The notes beneath the pieces were generated by a model. That model saw only the letters and a program-made list of their open reading frames with translations. It ran no database searches and was not told the origin of the DNA. This document shows positions 1 through 9,091 of a stretch of DNA of 23,264 nt, piece by piece. The position numbers and the translations under genes are program-made. The stretch covers positions 1 to 23,264 of the forward strand of contig QEYB01000820.1 of the NCBI GenBank assembly GCA_017562135.1, in the 5' to 3' direction. Every line of letters starts with the position of its first letter. The first letter of the stretch is position 1. This DNA is from Dipylidium caninum (taxonomy: Eukaryota; Platyhelminthes; Cestoda; Cyclophyllidea; Dipylidiidae).

Positions 1-983
1 GCACCCGGGAACCGACAACTAATCCACCACGTCCACCATGCGCACGTAACATTTTGTCTCGACCCTGCGTTACCTGCTTTACAAATGGGTATATCTAGCT
101 TGAAGGTATGCGGACGTGACTAGAACTTTGCAATTCTCCTTTTTCTATTATAGTAGCTCCAAGAGTTAAACGTATCCTTCCGTTTCAAAGATTGCGGTGA
201 ATTTTCAAAACATTTTGCTGTTTTAAATGAAATATTTGAAATTTTTTGGTATGTTAATCTCATTGGGTGGTTTTGGCGTTCGTTTGTGTTCATTGGTACT
301 TTTGCTTGGGACTTGACGTTATCGGATCTGATTTTAGAGACTAGCACTAATTTCCTCCACATATACCACGAGCCGCTTTGTGCCTGTGTGGTGGTTTGAT
401 GGTGGCTGGGTCTCATTATGAATTTTTTCCTATCTTTTTTTCTAACATTCTTATGTAATAAGATTTTGTTTATGTCAGATAGCCATCTTCACTTTGAATC
501 AACTCCGTAATCACTCCCCGCAGCACACCACTCCAAATCGGGTCAGGTTATCCCTGCCATCCGGAGGTTCACGATTGTAGGTGTGGGCGTTAGTATTGCC
601 TGCACAAATTGAGGTATTTTGTCGTCCGTTAGTAGCGCATAAGTACCTGTGCGTATTCTTGTAATCCTGGATTTTGAGCTAGTGCATGTAATTGTAATAA
701 CCTCACCCACAAATTTGCTTGGAGTGTAGCCCAGAAGGCAACAGAAGTGACCATCAATTTTATATGGTGTCCGGCTTTTGCTACACACACGCTCTTACTC
801 CATTCGCCACCTATATATCTAGTTTTTTGGGCGAATACAATTTGTTCTCTTCATAGAGAAAGGATTTTATTTCTATTCAAAACCTTTCCCTTTTCTCTCC
901 TCTTATGGGCATATCATTGGGTTAAATTTCCGGCCCTCCTTCTGGTCTTGTCCAATCTCAGTATCTAATATGGGCTATTCGCT
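1..983. other. No recognisable gene
   Basis: There are short open frames on both strands (98 codons on - at 120-416), but no family match or splice pattern that I can defend. The composition is T-rich on +. Confidence 0.5.
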
Positions 984-1270
984 TTCCCCCCCCGATTAGT
1001 CATCCTCCTCATCTCCCCAGCCCACTCCTACCCTATCAGTCTTCCTCAACTCTTTTCCTTGGCTTATCCTCCTACTACCCTCTGCATCCTCCTGTTCACG
1101 ATCTCTCTACTTCAGCGCTTCACTCCTCTCGGCTCCAACCTGCACCTCTCTCACCCCTTCCTAACCCTCCCTCGTCCGCCTTTCAACGCGCTCCTCTTCC
1201 CCCCCTCTTCCCAGCTCCGACCACCCTAGACCTCGTCTCTGAAACGCGATCTCGAGTCTCCTTCTACTCC
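984..1270 (+). repeat. Pyrimidine-rich tract
   Basis: Starts with a run of nine C and stays C/T-rich for almost 300 bases, without a regular unit. It could form mirror or triplex structure, but no perfect mirror repeat was found. Confidence 0.7.
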
Positions 1271-2174
1271 CTGTGCCAGCTGTCCGTGGTTACTCATATG
1301 GTTTGCACTCAAACCAATAAACAATCTGATTACACAATCTGCCCATAGGTTTTGGCCTCATCAGCCTGGCCCCTCTGCACCATGCTAAGCGCTTCACTCA
1401 GAGGGAGCACTACACTCAAGTCATTCGCATTATTTATTTCTCACGGTTGGTCTGCGCGGATGCCACGCTCTCCATTAGAGTACGCACACTTTATAAGATC
1501 TCTGCATGACTACACCACAATTCTTCGATGGTATCTTATTGACAATATTCGTGCTCTTCGCCCTGTCACATGCATTCTGGATTAAACTCTGAATCTGCCT
1601 TTCATGGTACTCACCATTTCGCTCCCGCCCAGTCCTTAAAATTTGCAACTTTTGGGAGGGGTGGGCGGGGGGGGGTGGCCCGTGCGGCGCTCCATCCCAT
1701 TGCCTCCTTCATCTCCTGCCGCATCCTCTCTTGGATGCTTCTCTCGGAGTGTTCTGTCTCCTCTTGGCCGGATGAGGGAGGCCCGATTCCATCTCCCTCA
1801 ATACCCGCGTCCATTCATTCGCTCCTGTACCAAGGACCCGGTGTCGGACCATAAGCTCCCTTACTCCTCGGGGCGTGTTTTTCTTTCCCAACCACGCGAC
1901 TGCCCACAGAATGCACACGCAAAACACCTTCATGGTATTGTCTCTCCTCCGTAGTGACATATTGTGATCTAATTGGCCTCTACTCCAGTCTCCCTCATTA
2001 GTTAAACCGTTCGAAAAGAGATTTGGGCCAAAAAGAATGACTTTAGCCTTCATGACACTCAGTCTATCGCCAACCCTAAAAATCGCGCTGAAAAACAGAA
2101 AAAAACATTTGCGGTTGTTTTCAGAAATCACGCAAAGCCAGGACTCATAATATCGAACTGCAGTTCACCACATT
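1271..2174. other. No recognisable gene; contains a G-quadruplex motif
   Basis: An open frame on - (1709-2131) and overlapping frames on the other strand were inspected, with no domain recognised. CAATAAAC occurs on + near 1310 but no gene leads up to it. Confidence 0.45.
1654..1678 (+). other. Canonical G-quadruplex motif
   Basis: GGG-A-GGGG-T-GGG-C-GGGGGGGGG-T-GG: four or more G tracts joined by single-base loops, which is the most stable type of loop arrangement. Confidence 0.85.
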
Positions 2175-2320
2175 GTGCGTCAAAGTGGCGCAAACATACG
2201 AAACAGAAAACAAAGCGGACTGGCCAATGGAGAGTCGAGGCATATGCGGAGCTGGCAGGCGAGCAAAAAGGGAAGTGAGGGGGAAGGACAACACGTCTTA
2301 CTCGAATGCCCAGTCATTAC
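2175..2320 (+). pseudogene. Possible reverse-transcriptase C-terminal tail (copy A)
   Basis: The frame reads RQSGANIRNRKQSGLANGES, then RHMRSWQASKKG and GQHVLLECPVI before running into the array. Copy B gives RLANGESSIMRSWQASKKG and GKHVLLECSHYFSP in the same frame. H-V-L-L-E-C-P at the end of a zinc-knuckle-like stretch is typical of the C terminus of many non-LTR retrotransposon polymerases (E-T-V-x-H-x-L-x-E-C-P). The usual C-x-x-C is not intact. This is a suggestion from motif memory only. Confidence 0.35.
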
Positions 2321-2878
2321 TCTCACCACCTCACCTCACCTCACCTCAACTCACCTCACTCACCTTACCTCACCTCACCTCACCTTCACCTCCCTCACCT
2401 ACCTCTTCTCATTATCTCTCTCCCTCCCTCACTCACCTACCTCACTCACTCACCACCTCACTCACTCACCTACCTCAATCAGCTCACCTCACTCACCCTC
2501 ACCTCACCTCACCTACTACTCACTCACTCACCTCACCTCATCTATTCTCATCTCATCTCATCACCTCAACTCACCTCACCTCACCTCAACCCTTATTTTT
2601 TTTTTCCAAAAAAAAAACCTTTTCACAACCTCCCCCCTTCAAACCCCCCTCACCTCACCTCACTCACCTCACTTCACCTCACCTCACCTCCCTACCTCAC
2701 TCACCACTCACCTCACCTCACCCTCACTCACCTCACCTACTCACTCACCTCATCTCATCTCATTCATTCTCCAATCTCATCTTCATCTCATCTATCTCAT
2801 CTCAGCTCAGCTCAGCTTCACTCGGCTCAGCTCAGCTCAGCTCAAGCATCAAGCTCCAGCTAGCTCAGCTCAGCTACC
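2321..2878 (+). repeat. CTCAC to CTCAT to CTCAG pentanucleotide array (copy A)
   Basis: CTCAC-type units run from 2321 to about 2745, interrupted by a homopolymer stretch at 2591-2646. CTCAT units run at about 2746-2800, then CTCAG units from 2801 to about 2878. The whole stretch is strongly pyrimidine-rich on +. Its long open frames are by-products of the repeat. Confidence 0.95.
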
Positions 2879-4052
2879 TCTGCTTGCTCTGCTCTGCTCT
2901 GCTCTGCTCTGCTTGCTCTTGCTCTGCTCTGCTCTGCTCTGCTCTGCTCTGCTCTGCTCTGCTCTGCTCTGCTCTGCTCTGCTCTTGCTCTGCTCTGCTC
3001 TGCTCTGCTCCTGCTACTGCTCTGCCTGCTTCTTGCTCTGCTCTTGCTTGCTCTGCTCTGCCTCTGCTCTTGCTCTGCATCTGCTCTGCCTCTGACTCTG
3101 CTCGCTCTGCTCTGCTCTTGCTCTGCTCTTGCTCTGCTTCTGCTCTTCTTGCTTCTGCTATTGCTTCTTGCACGCTCTTGCTCTTGCTCTGCTCTGCTTG
3201 CTCTGCTCTGCTCTGACTCTTGCTCTGCTCTGCTCTGCACTCGCTCACTGCCTCTGCTCTGCTTGCTTCTGCTCTGGCTCTGCTCTGCTCTGCTCTGCTC
3301 TGCTCTGCTCTTGCTCTGCTCTGCCTCTGCTCTGCTCTGCTCTGGCTCTCTCTGCTCTAGCTCTGCTCTTTGCTTCTGCTCTGTTTGCTATTGCTCTGCT
3401 CTGCATTCTCGCTCTGCTCTGCTCTGCTCTGCTCTGCTCTTGCTTTGCTCTTGCTTGCTTCTTTGCTTGCTCTGCTCTGCTTCTGCTTGCTCTGCTTGCT
3501 TTTGCTCTGCTTTGCTCTGCTCTGCTCTGCTCTGCTTGCTCTGCTGTCTGCTCTGCTTGTTCTCTGCTCTGCTCTGCTCTTGCTCTGCTCTGCTCTGCTT
3601 GCTCTGCTCTGCTCTGCTCGTCTCTGCTCTGCCTCTGCCTGCTCTCCTTGCTCTTGTCTGCTCTGCTTGCTATGCTCTGCTTGCTCTGCTCTGCTCTGCT
3701 CTGCTCTGCTCTGCTCTGTTGCTCTGCTCTGCTTGCCTGCTCTGCTCTTCTCTCTCTGCTCTGCCTTCTGCTCTGCTCTGCTCAATGCTCTGCTCTGCTC
3801 TGCTCTGCTTGCTCTGCTCTGCTCTGCTCTGCTCTGCTTGGCTTGCTTGCTCTGGCTTTGCTCTGCTACTGCTCTGCTCTGCTCTGCGCTGCTCTGCTTG
3901 CTCTGCTTCTGCTCTGCTGTGCTTCTGCTCTGCTCTTGTTGCTTGCTCTCTCTGCTCTGCCTGCTCTGCTCTGCTCTGCTGTTCCTGCTTTGCTCTGCTC
4001 TGCTCTCTCTGCTCGCTCTGCTCTGCTTGCTCTGCTCTGCTCTGCTCTGCTC
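2879..4052 (+). repeat. CTCTG pentanucleotide satellite, about 1.2 kb
   Basis: It is nearly pure CTCTG/CTTG-type units with scattered one- or two-base variants. The complementary strand is (CAGAG)n. Because 5 and 3 share no factor, every + frame reads the same Leu-Cys-Ser-Ala-Leu pentapeptide and every - frame Ser-Arg-Ala-Glu-Gln. The repeat-only open frames of 100-360 codons in both directions are not genes. Confidence 0.97.
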
Positions 4053-4585
4053 ATTCCGTCTTCTTACTCAATCCATCCGTGGGTCCGAATGGCGGACAGA
4101 ACGCTTCTTTCGTTCGAGGCACTTGCGCTACCTACTGATGTTGCCTGCCCCTGATGCACTCCCCCAGTGGACCAGTGTCGAAACGAAACCAGAACAAGTG
4201 GTAGTGGACAGGCCTTAGGCACGCGAGGTAGCGAGGCTTAGTTACCACAATAAAAGCCGTTGTCTCCAAGTCCACCCTTGCCACTGTCAGGACGTTGTAT
4301 CACCTCCACCTCACATCTACTTTTCAATTGGCATACCTGTAATGGTCAGTCTCTCAAACTCGCATGCCGCACCCACCATTGCTCTCCTTCGGTTGCCAGT
4401 GCACCTAGTCGTCTCCCGTCACCTTCCCTCCCTCACTTGGTTGATGGGCCCTATCAGCAGCAGCCTTCACCACTCCTCTCACACCATAGCTGCGCAAGTG
4501 GAGGCAGGTATTGCCTTGTGCACGAACTTCGAACTTCTCGCCACGCCTCATTTGGCGGTTAGTTTACGTTGGCCACGCATGCTGT

Positions 4586-4670
4586 GGTGGGGGAGGGGAG
4601 GCGAGGGGAGGCGAGGGAGGCAGGAGGGAGGCGAGGGGGAGGCAGGGGAGGCGAGGGGAGGAAGGCGCGA
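4586..4670 (+). repeat. G-rich 10-bp minisatellite (GGGGAGGCGA)n, G-quadruplex prone
   Basis: About eight imperfect units with many runs of three to five G separated by short loops, on the + strand of copy A. Copy B has only two to three units at 7641-7671 (C-rich on +). It is a second length-variable array in the same element. Confidence 0.85.
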
Positions 4671-4880
4671 GAGGAAGGAGCGAGTGCGAGAAATGCAACA
4701 TCGGACGGTGGAGTCCTGGTGGACGCCGTCGGACAAAAGGCGGACGACAGAAGCAACTCGAGGGCAGGAGGGTGAAGACGGTGTTTCTTCTATATCATCA
4801 CTGGTTAAAATGTGGGCTTGTGTGGGCGTTATTTTGCCTCGTCGGTCTCGTTAACCCCAACTATTCAATCGGTGACCATT

Positions 4881-6309
4881 GAGGCCACCAGTAAGTTGGG
4901 ATTCGATGTTCTGCTGGCAAGAACGGTTGGATCAAAAAGAGACCGTTTTGATGTCCCCTTAGATAAAACCTGTCGAGCATCTTCTCGTGTTACCCCCTTT
5001 CATTGTCTCACTGTTTCCGTGTAATCTTCGGTTTTGAGCCTCCTAGTAGTCTCTCGTCTGCGGTGCCCTCTGTTTGTAATACCGATGTGCAATTTCATAT
5101 AGCTGACTCATGCTATTCCGATGCCAATTTAGATTCCTCCATTTTTCCTTGATGGGCATTGTTGTTAAAAATTCCCATTAGCACCTCTTACTTTGCTGCT
5201 CTTCTATTGAACTGTTTGGCAGGCTCGAGTGTGCCAGATCTCGTCGCTTTCTTCGTAACGCTGCAATTGCTGACTGTTTGCATCTAACCTCGTCAATTCG
5301 CTTCTATGCGGCAAGAGAAGGTGGATTTTACTTCGCGAATGTCGAATCTACGAAGACGTCAATGATTACCAACTCTAAAAACTGCTCACTCCATATGTGA
5401 ATGGAATCAGGGAACATATTCCAACCCAAAAATCCTTCCGCTAGTTACCCTCTGGTTGAGACAACGTCTCGTCTGATTAGGCTTTTCTGGTCGTCGAAAT
5501 GATCGCCTCTAACTTGGCCGCTGTACCCCTATGACACATTAGCGTCGAAGGTAACCGAGTTAATCTCCACTTCCTCTCTGACCTGTCACCGCCTCCATGT
5601 TATAGCTTGCTGTGGCCACGTAGAGGACCTCGTTTAGGCGTTGTTGCAAGTCCACACCTTTTTAAACCGCTCTTGATTTCCTTACGAGTCACTGGAACGG
5701 ATTTTCACAATCATTGTAAATTTTTTTCGGTCATTTTCAGCAAATTGTACGCATATACAAAAAACTCAGGCATATCACCAAAGAATCGTACACTTGAGAG
5801 TGCGTCACGAAAAGAAATGGGAAATCGGACTTTCTCACACCCACACTTCGGCGATAAGTCCCTTCACCCGAGGTCGATGTGCCCTTGCACCACGCTCGAT
5901 GCAAACGTGACTGTTGTCTAGGCGGTCTGTTCCCACTTTGCAGTAGCACGTACGTTTCCACTTGTTTCCTGGCCTGATTGGTTGGTGCCTGTGGTGACGT
6001 GGTCTATATTTAACGCACGCTACGTCCGCCCCAGTGTTGCCATCCCGGGACTCGTTAAAAGCTCGCGTTCAAAGGTGAACATGAGGGTGTCTACTGGCAG
6101 GGGCGACTGAATGGTCGAGTGACTGCTTATCCACAAAATTAAAGGATTACATTTCATGATAACGCCAGAGACGAAGTGTAAAACAATAGTGTCTAAACAC
6201 AGAAGGCCCTAATCAAAACTTTCAGTGCCTCCAGCTAAAAACCGTCGTCACACGGATCCGATTCCAACTTATGGCCACGTCAAAGTCCCTTTTTGAATAA
6301 AACAGAGTG
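4881..6309. other. Spacer between element copies, no recognisable gene
   Basis: Open frames of up to 104 codons on + (5607-5921) and 74 on - (5737-5961) have no recognisable motif. It holds the promoter-like cluster near 6000. Confidence 0.5.
5976..6013 (+). promoter_or_regulatory. Promoter-like cluster: reverse CCAAT, CRE core, TATA
   Basis: GATTGG (5976-5981), TGACGT (5995-6000) and TATATTTAA (6005-6013) lie in a natural order and spacing. No gene downstream is recognised, so this may be a lost transposon promoter or chance. Confidence 0.3.
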
Positions 6310-7290
6310 CAGCTTATACCGTCAATAAAATTTATTTAATAACACAATTGACATTATTGTTAATGACTTTCTTGCCAGCGTGAGAGCAATTTGTATAGAC
6401 CATTTTTGGAAAATATTTCATCTTTTGTTGCGCAAGATTTGACCCGTGCGCGTTTGATGCCTTCTTCGGTTTGGAATTTATGCGCCTCATCAATTCTGTA
6501 AGGACACAATTTGGCGATAATAGGAGAGTCTTAAGTTCGGGGAATATGGTGGATGGGACAGAATTTCCAAACTACTTCTGCAATTTTTGACGAGACCCCA
6601 AAGGAGCAATTGGCCTGGCATTATCGAGACGCTGTTTGGATTCCTTCATCTTAATCATCGCCGGCCTCTTTCCGTGGACTTTTGCTTTTAAATTATTAAT
6701 TTGTTCACAACCCTCCTCCCCGTTGAGCTTTCGCTCGATTTTTAGAGGGGGGAGGATTAAACTCGCCGAGTTCATAATGCGCCCCTTTCCTTACAGCTTT
6801 TTCGTAAGTAATGCACTTTTCGTCTCCAGTTACCATTCGTTTCAAGAAAGGCTTGAATTTACTCAGAGCAAACAGAGATATGCATACAACAACTAGATAA
6901 TCCGAATTCTTCTAAGTTAATTTAGGCGATACCCATTTTGGAATATTTTCCAAATCAGCCCCATTTTTCACAGATGGTTCGAAATAATTTGTAAAGCTTA
7001 AGTGAGCCTTTCTGCGATCTCCGATGCTGTGAAAAAGGGACTGTTGCAACATGACCCTAACAGCATCGTCGTCGATCAAAGATGGTCTCCCCAGAAGGTC
7101 GCTTATTGGAAAGTTCGAAATCATCTGTTTCGAACTGTTCCAACCATCTCCTCCATGCCGTATCAGAAAATCCACCTTCACTAAACAATTTAAATAAATA
7201 TCTACATGACCGTGCGGCATTTGGTGGAATTCAATTATGATAAAGTGATGCAAATGAACTTCACCAGTAGCAATGGGCAACCTATCGCTT
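6310..7290 (-). pseudogene. Degenerate mariner-family transposase (Tc1/mariner, DD34D type)
   Basis: It begins at an ATG at 7280. The first part (to 6912) reads HHFIIIEFHQMPHGHVDIY, then LLGRPSLIDDDAVRVMLQQS, the mariner helix-turn-helix and the SGRPS-x-x-D-D-D linker, ending near PKWVSPKLT (family KWVPHEL). After frame changes it continues ISVCSE, FLKRMVTGDEKCITYEKAVR (first catalytic Asp at 6822-6824) and RLDNARPIAPLGSRQKLQK (second Asp at 6623-6625). It ends KFQTEEGIKRARVKS and SKNGLYKLLSRWQES. Only about 66 residues separate the first two Asp, against about 90 in intact mariners, so an internal deletion is likely. The region of the third Asp is mutated (CPIHHIPRT then stop). It is not functional. 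An AATAAA-like signal and an A/T-rich tail follow near 6330. I could not identify terminal inverted repeats. Confidence 0.88.
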
Positions 7291-7640
7291 CACGCTTAAG
7301 ACTAACGCGAACCAACTTTGTTTCAGTTAATTTGATAGCTAGTAATGTGTACATTAAACGATAAAGAGCCGAGCACGCGCCAAATAAACATGTACTACGT
7401 GCCGAAGGTGTTTGTCATAGTAAATAGACAGAAACTCCCGATAGACCTGGTAGTCTGACTTACCGAGACCACGAGGCAAACTAACGCCCCAGCCACATTA
7501 ACCGGTGATGATATAGAAGAAACCACCGTCTTCACTCTCCTGCCCTCGAGTGCTTCGTCGTCGCCTTTGCCGACGGCGTCACCAGGACTCCACCGTCCGA
7601 TGTCGCATTTCTCGCACTCGCTCCTTCCTCTCGCGCCTTC

Positions 7641-7671
7641 ACCTCGCCTCCCCTCGCCTCCCCTCCCCCAC
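7641..7671 (-). repeat. Short G-rich minisatellite in copy B
   Basis: Counterpart of the array at 4586-4670. It is CCTCGCCTCCC-type sequence on +, two to three units. Confidence 0.75.
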
Positions 7672-8197
7672 CACAGCCATGCGTGGCCACGTAACCTAAC
7701 CGCCAAATGAGGCGTGGCGAAGAAGTTCGAAGTTCGTGCACAGGCAATACCTGCTCCACTTGGCACTATGATGTGAGAGGAGTGGTGAAGGCTGCTGCTG
7801 ATGTGCCCATCAACCAAGTGAGGGAGGGAGGTGACGGAGACGACTAGGTGGCACTGCAACCGAGGGAGAGCATGGTGGGTGCGCCTGCGAGTTGGAGAGA
7901 CTGACATATAAGTAATGCCATTGGAAAGTGATGTGAGGTGAGGTGATACAACGTTCTGACAAGTGGCAGGTGGATTGAGACAACGGCTATTGTGGTAACT
8001 AGCCTCGTCTACCTCGCGTGCCTCGGCTGTCCACTACCACTTGTCTGGTTTCGTTTCACTGGGTCCACTGGGGAGTGCAGTGGCTCAGTCAGGGGCAGGC
8101 AAAACATCAGTAGGGTAGCGCAGATGCCTCGAGGACGAAAGAAGCGTTCTGTCCTCCATTCGGACCCACGGATGGGATTTGAGTAAGAAGACTGGAG

Positions 8198-8359
8198 ATG
8201 AGCAGAGCAGAGCAGAGCAGAGCAGAGCAGAGCAGAGCAGAGCAGAGCTGAGCTGAGCTGAGCTGAGCTGAGCTGAGATGAGATGAGATGAGGTGAGGTG
8301 AAGGTGAGGTGGGGTGAGTGGGTGTGGAGGTGAGGTGAGGTGGGGTGAGGTGGTGAGAA
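8198..8359 (-). repeat. Ordered pentanucleotide array in copy B
   Basis: Read on -, the units go CTCAC (8359 to about 8290), CTCAT (to about 8275), CTCAG (to about 8247) and CTCTG (to about 8198). This is the same order as in copy A with far fewer units. It is followed by a sequence matching the block after the array in copy A. Confidence 0.95.
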
Positions 8360-8503
8360 GTAATGACTGCATTCGAGTAAGACGTGTTTCCCCTCCACCC
8401 TCCTTCCCTTTTTGCTCGCCTGCCAGCTCCGCATGATGCTCGACTCTCCATTGGCCAGCCGCTTTGTTGTTCTGTTTCGTATGTTTGGCCACTTTGACGC
8501 ATA

Positions 8504-9043
8504 ATTGTAATCTACAATCCTAGGCTCGTGGAGTAGGGGTATCTGACAAGACTCGGACTCGCGGTGGTTAGTAAAACCCGCCTTTGAGGTTGCCAACCGA
8601 TACCTGCGTGTTTTTATAGCAACCTGCTAATCACCAAATGTATGTACATTCGCGAACACACACAAAAACAAGTGACCCTCGCGAAGAACGTTAGTTGACC
8701 GATAGTGTGCCCATTGGGTGATCAACCTTAAATTCCACGTTTCGCCACGAACTGATGCTTTCGGCAGGACGCACACCATATTTGGCTTCTTATGTGTGTG
8801 TGTATGCAATCGATAGACTACGGAGGCGCCCCATTGGCCAGCCTATCGTCCAAGTGAATGTGTGCGCGCTCTCGCGTGTGTGTGTGTGTGTGTGTATGAG
8901 TGCGTGTTCATATGATCGCGCTGTCTCGGTTTGACGACCAAGGTGGAGGCTGCGAGGCCCGCCATGCCCCCTCGCCTCCATGTCTAAGCACGGTGACTGG
9001 TCGCTGATGACGGTACAATTTCCCGCGGGGAGGAGGAAGGAGT
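8504..9043. other. No recognisable gene; contains a TG microsatellite
   Basis: The flank of copy B has no coding signal. (TG)n lies at about 8873-8895. Confidence 0.5.
8873..8895 (+). repeat. TG dinucleotide microsatellite
   Basis: Uninterrupted GT/TG run of about 23 bases, extended by TATGAGTGCGTG. Confidence 0.9.
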
Positions 9044-9091
9044 AACAATGAACCGCAAGATGTTGACCCCCCTCTTGCGGCACTCATTGTT
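9044..9091. other. Hairpin, 16-bp stem
   Basis: AACAATGA (9044-9051) and CCGCAAGA (9053-9060) are mirrored by TCTTGCGG (9073-9080) and TCATTGTT (9084-9091). There is a 12-base loop and a small 1/3 internal bulge. No neighbouring gene explains it. Confidence 0.75.

Larger units (their letters stand above)
2175..4880 (+). repeat. Dispersed element copy A, with expanded arrays
   Basis: The homology with copy B starts at TGCGTCAAAGTGG and ends near the phrase CLVGLVNPNYSIGD. Order: RT-tail-like segment, pentanucleotide array, unique block (about 4053-4585), G-rich minisatellite, 3' block. Copy B has the same order in inverted orientation. No flanking target duplication could be recognised. The length difference is almost entirely due to the arrays. 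Confidence 0.85.
7430..8503 (-). repeat. Dispersed element copy B, compact
   Basis: Reverse-complement homolog of copy A. On - it reads RT-tail-like segment (about 8503-8360), short pentanucleotide array, unique block and a 3' end near 7430. Its end abuts the region of the mariner relic. Divergence from copy A is moderate, with scattered substitutions and small indels, so the insertions are not very recent or belong to different subfamilies. Confidence 0.85.

Noticed and set aside
2173..4218. Very long leucine/cysteine/serine-rich open frames on + and Ser-Arg-Ala-Glu-Gln frames on -
   Set aside because: They are direct translations of a pentanucleotide array in every frame. No non-repeat domain is attached.
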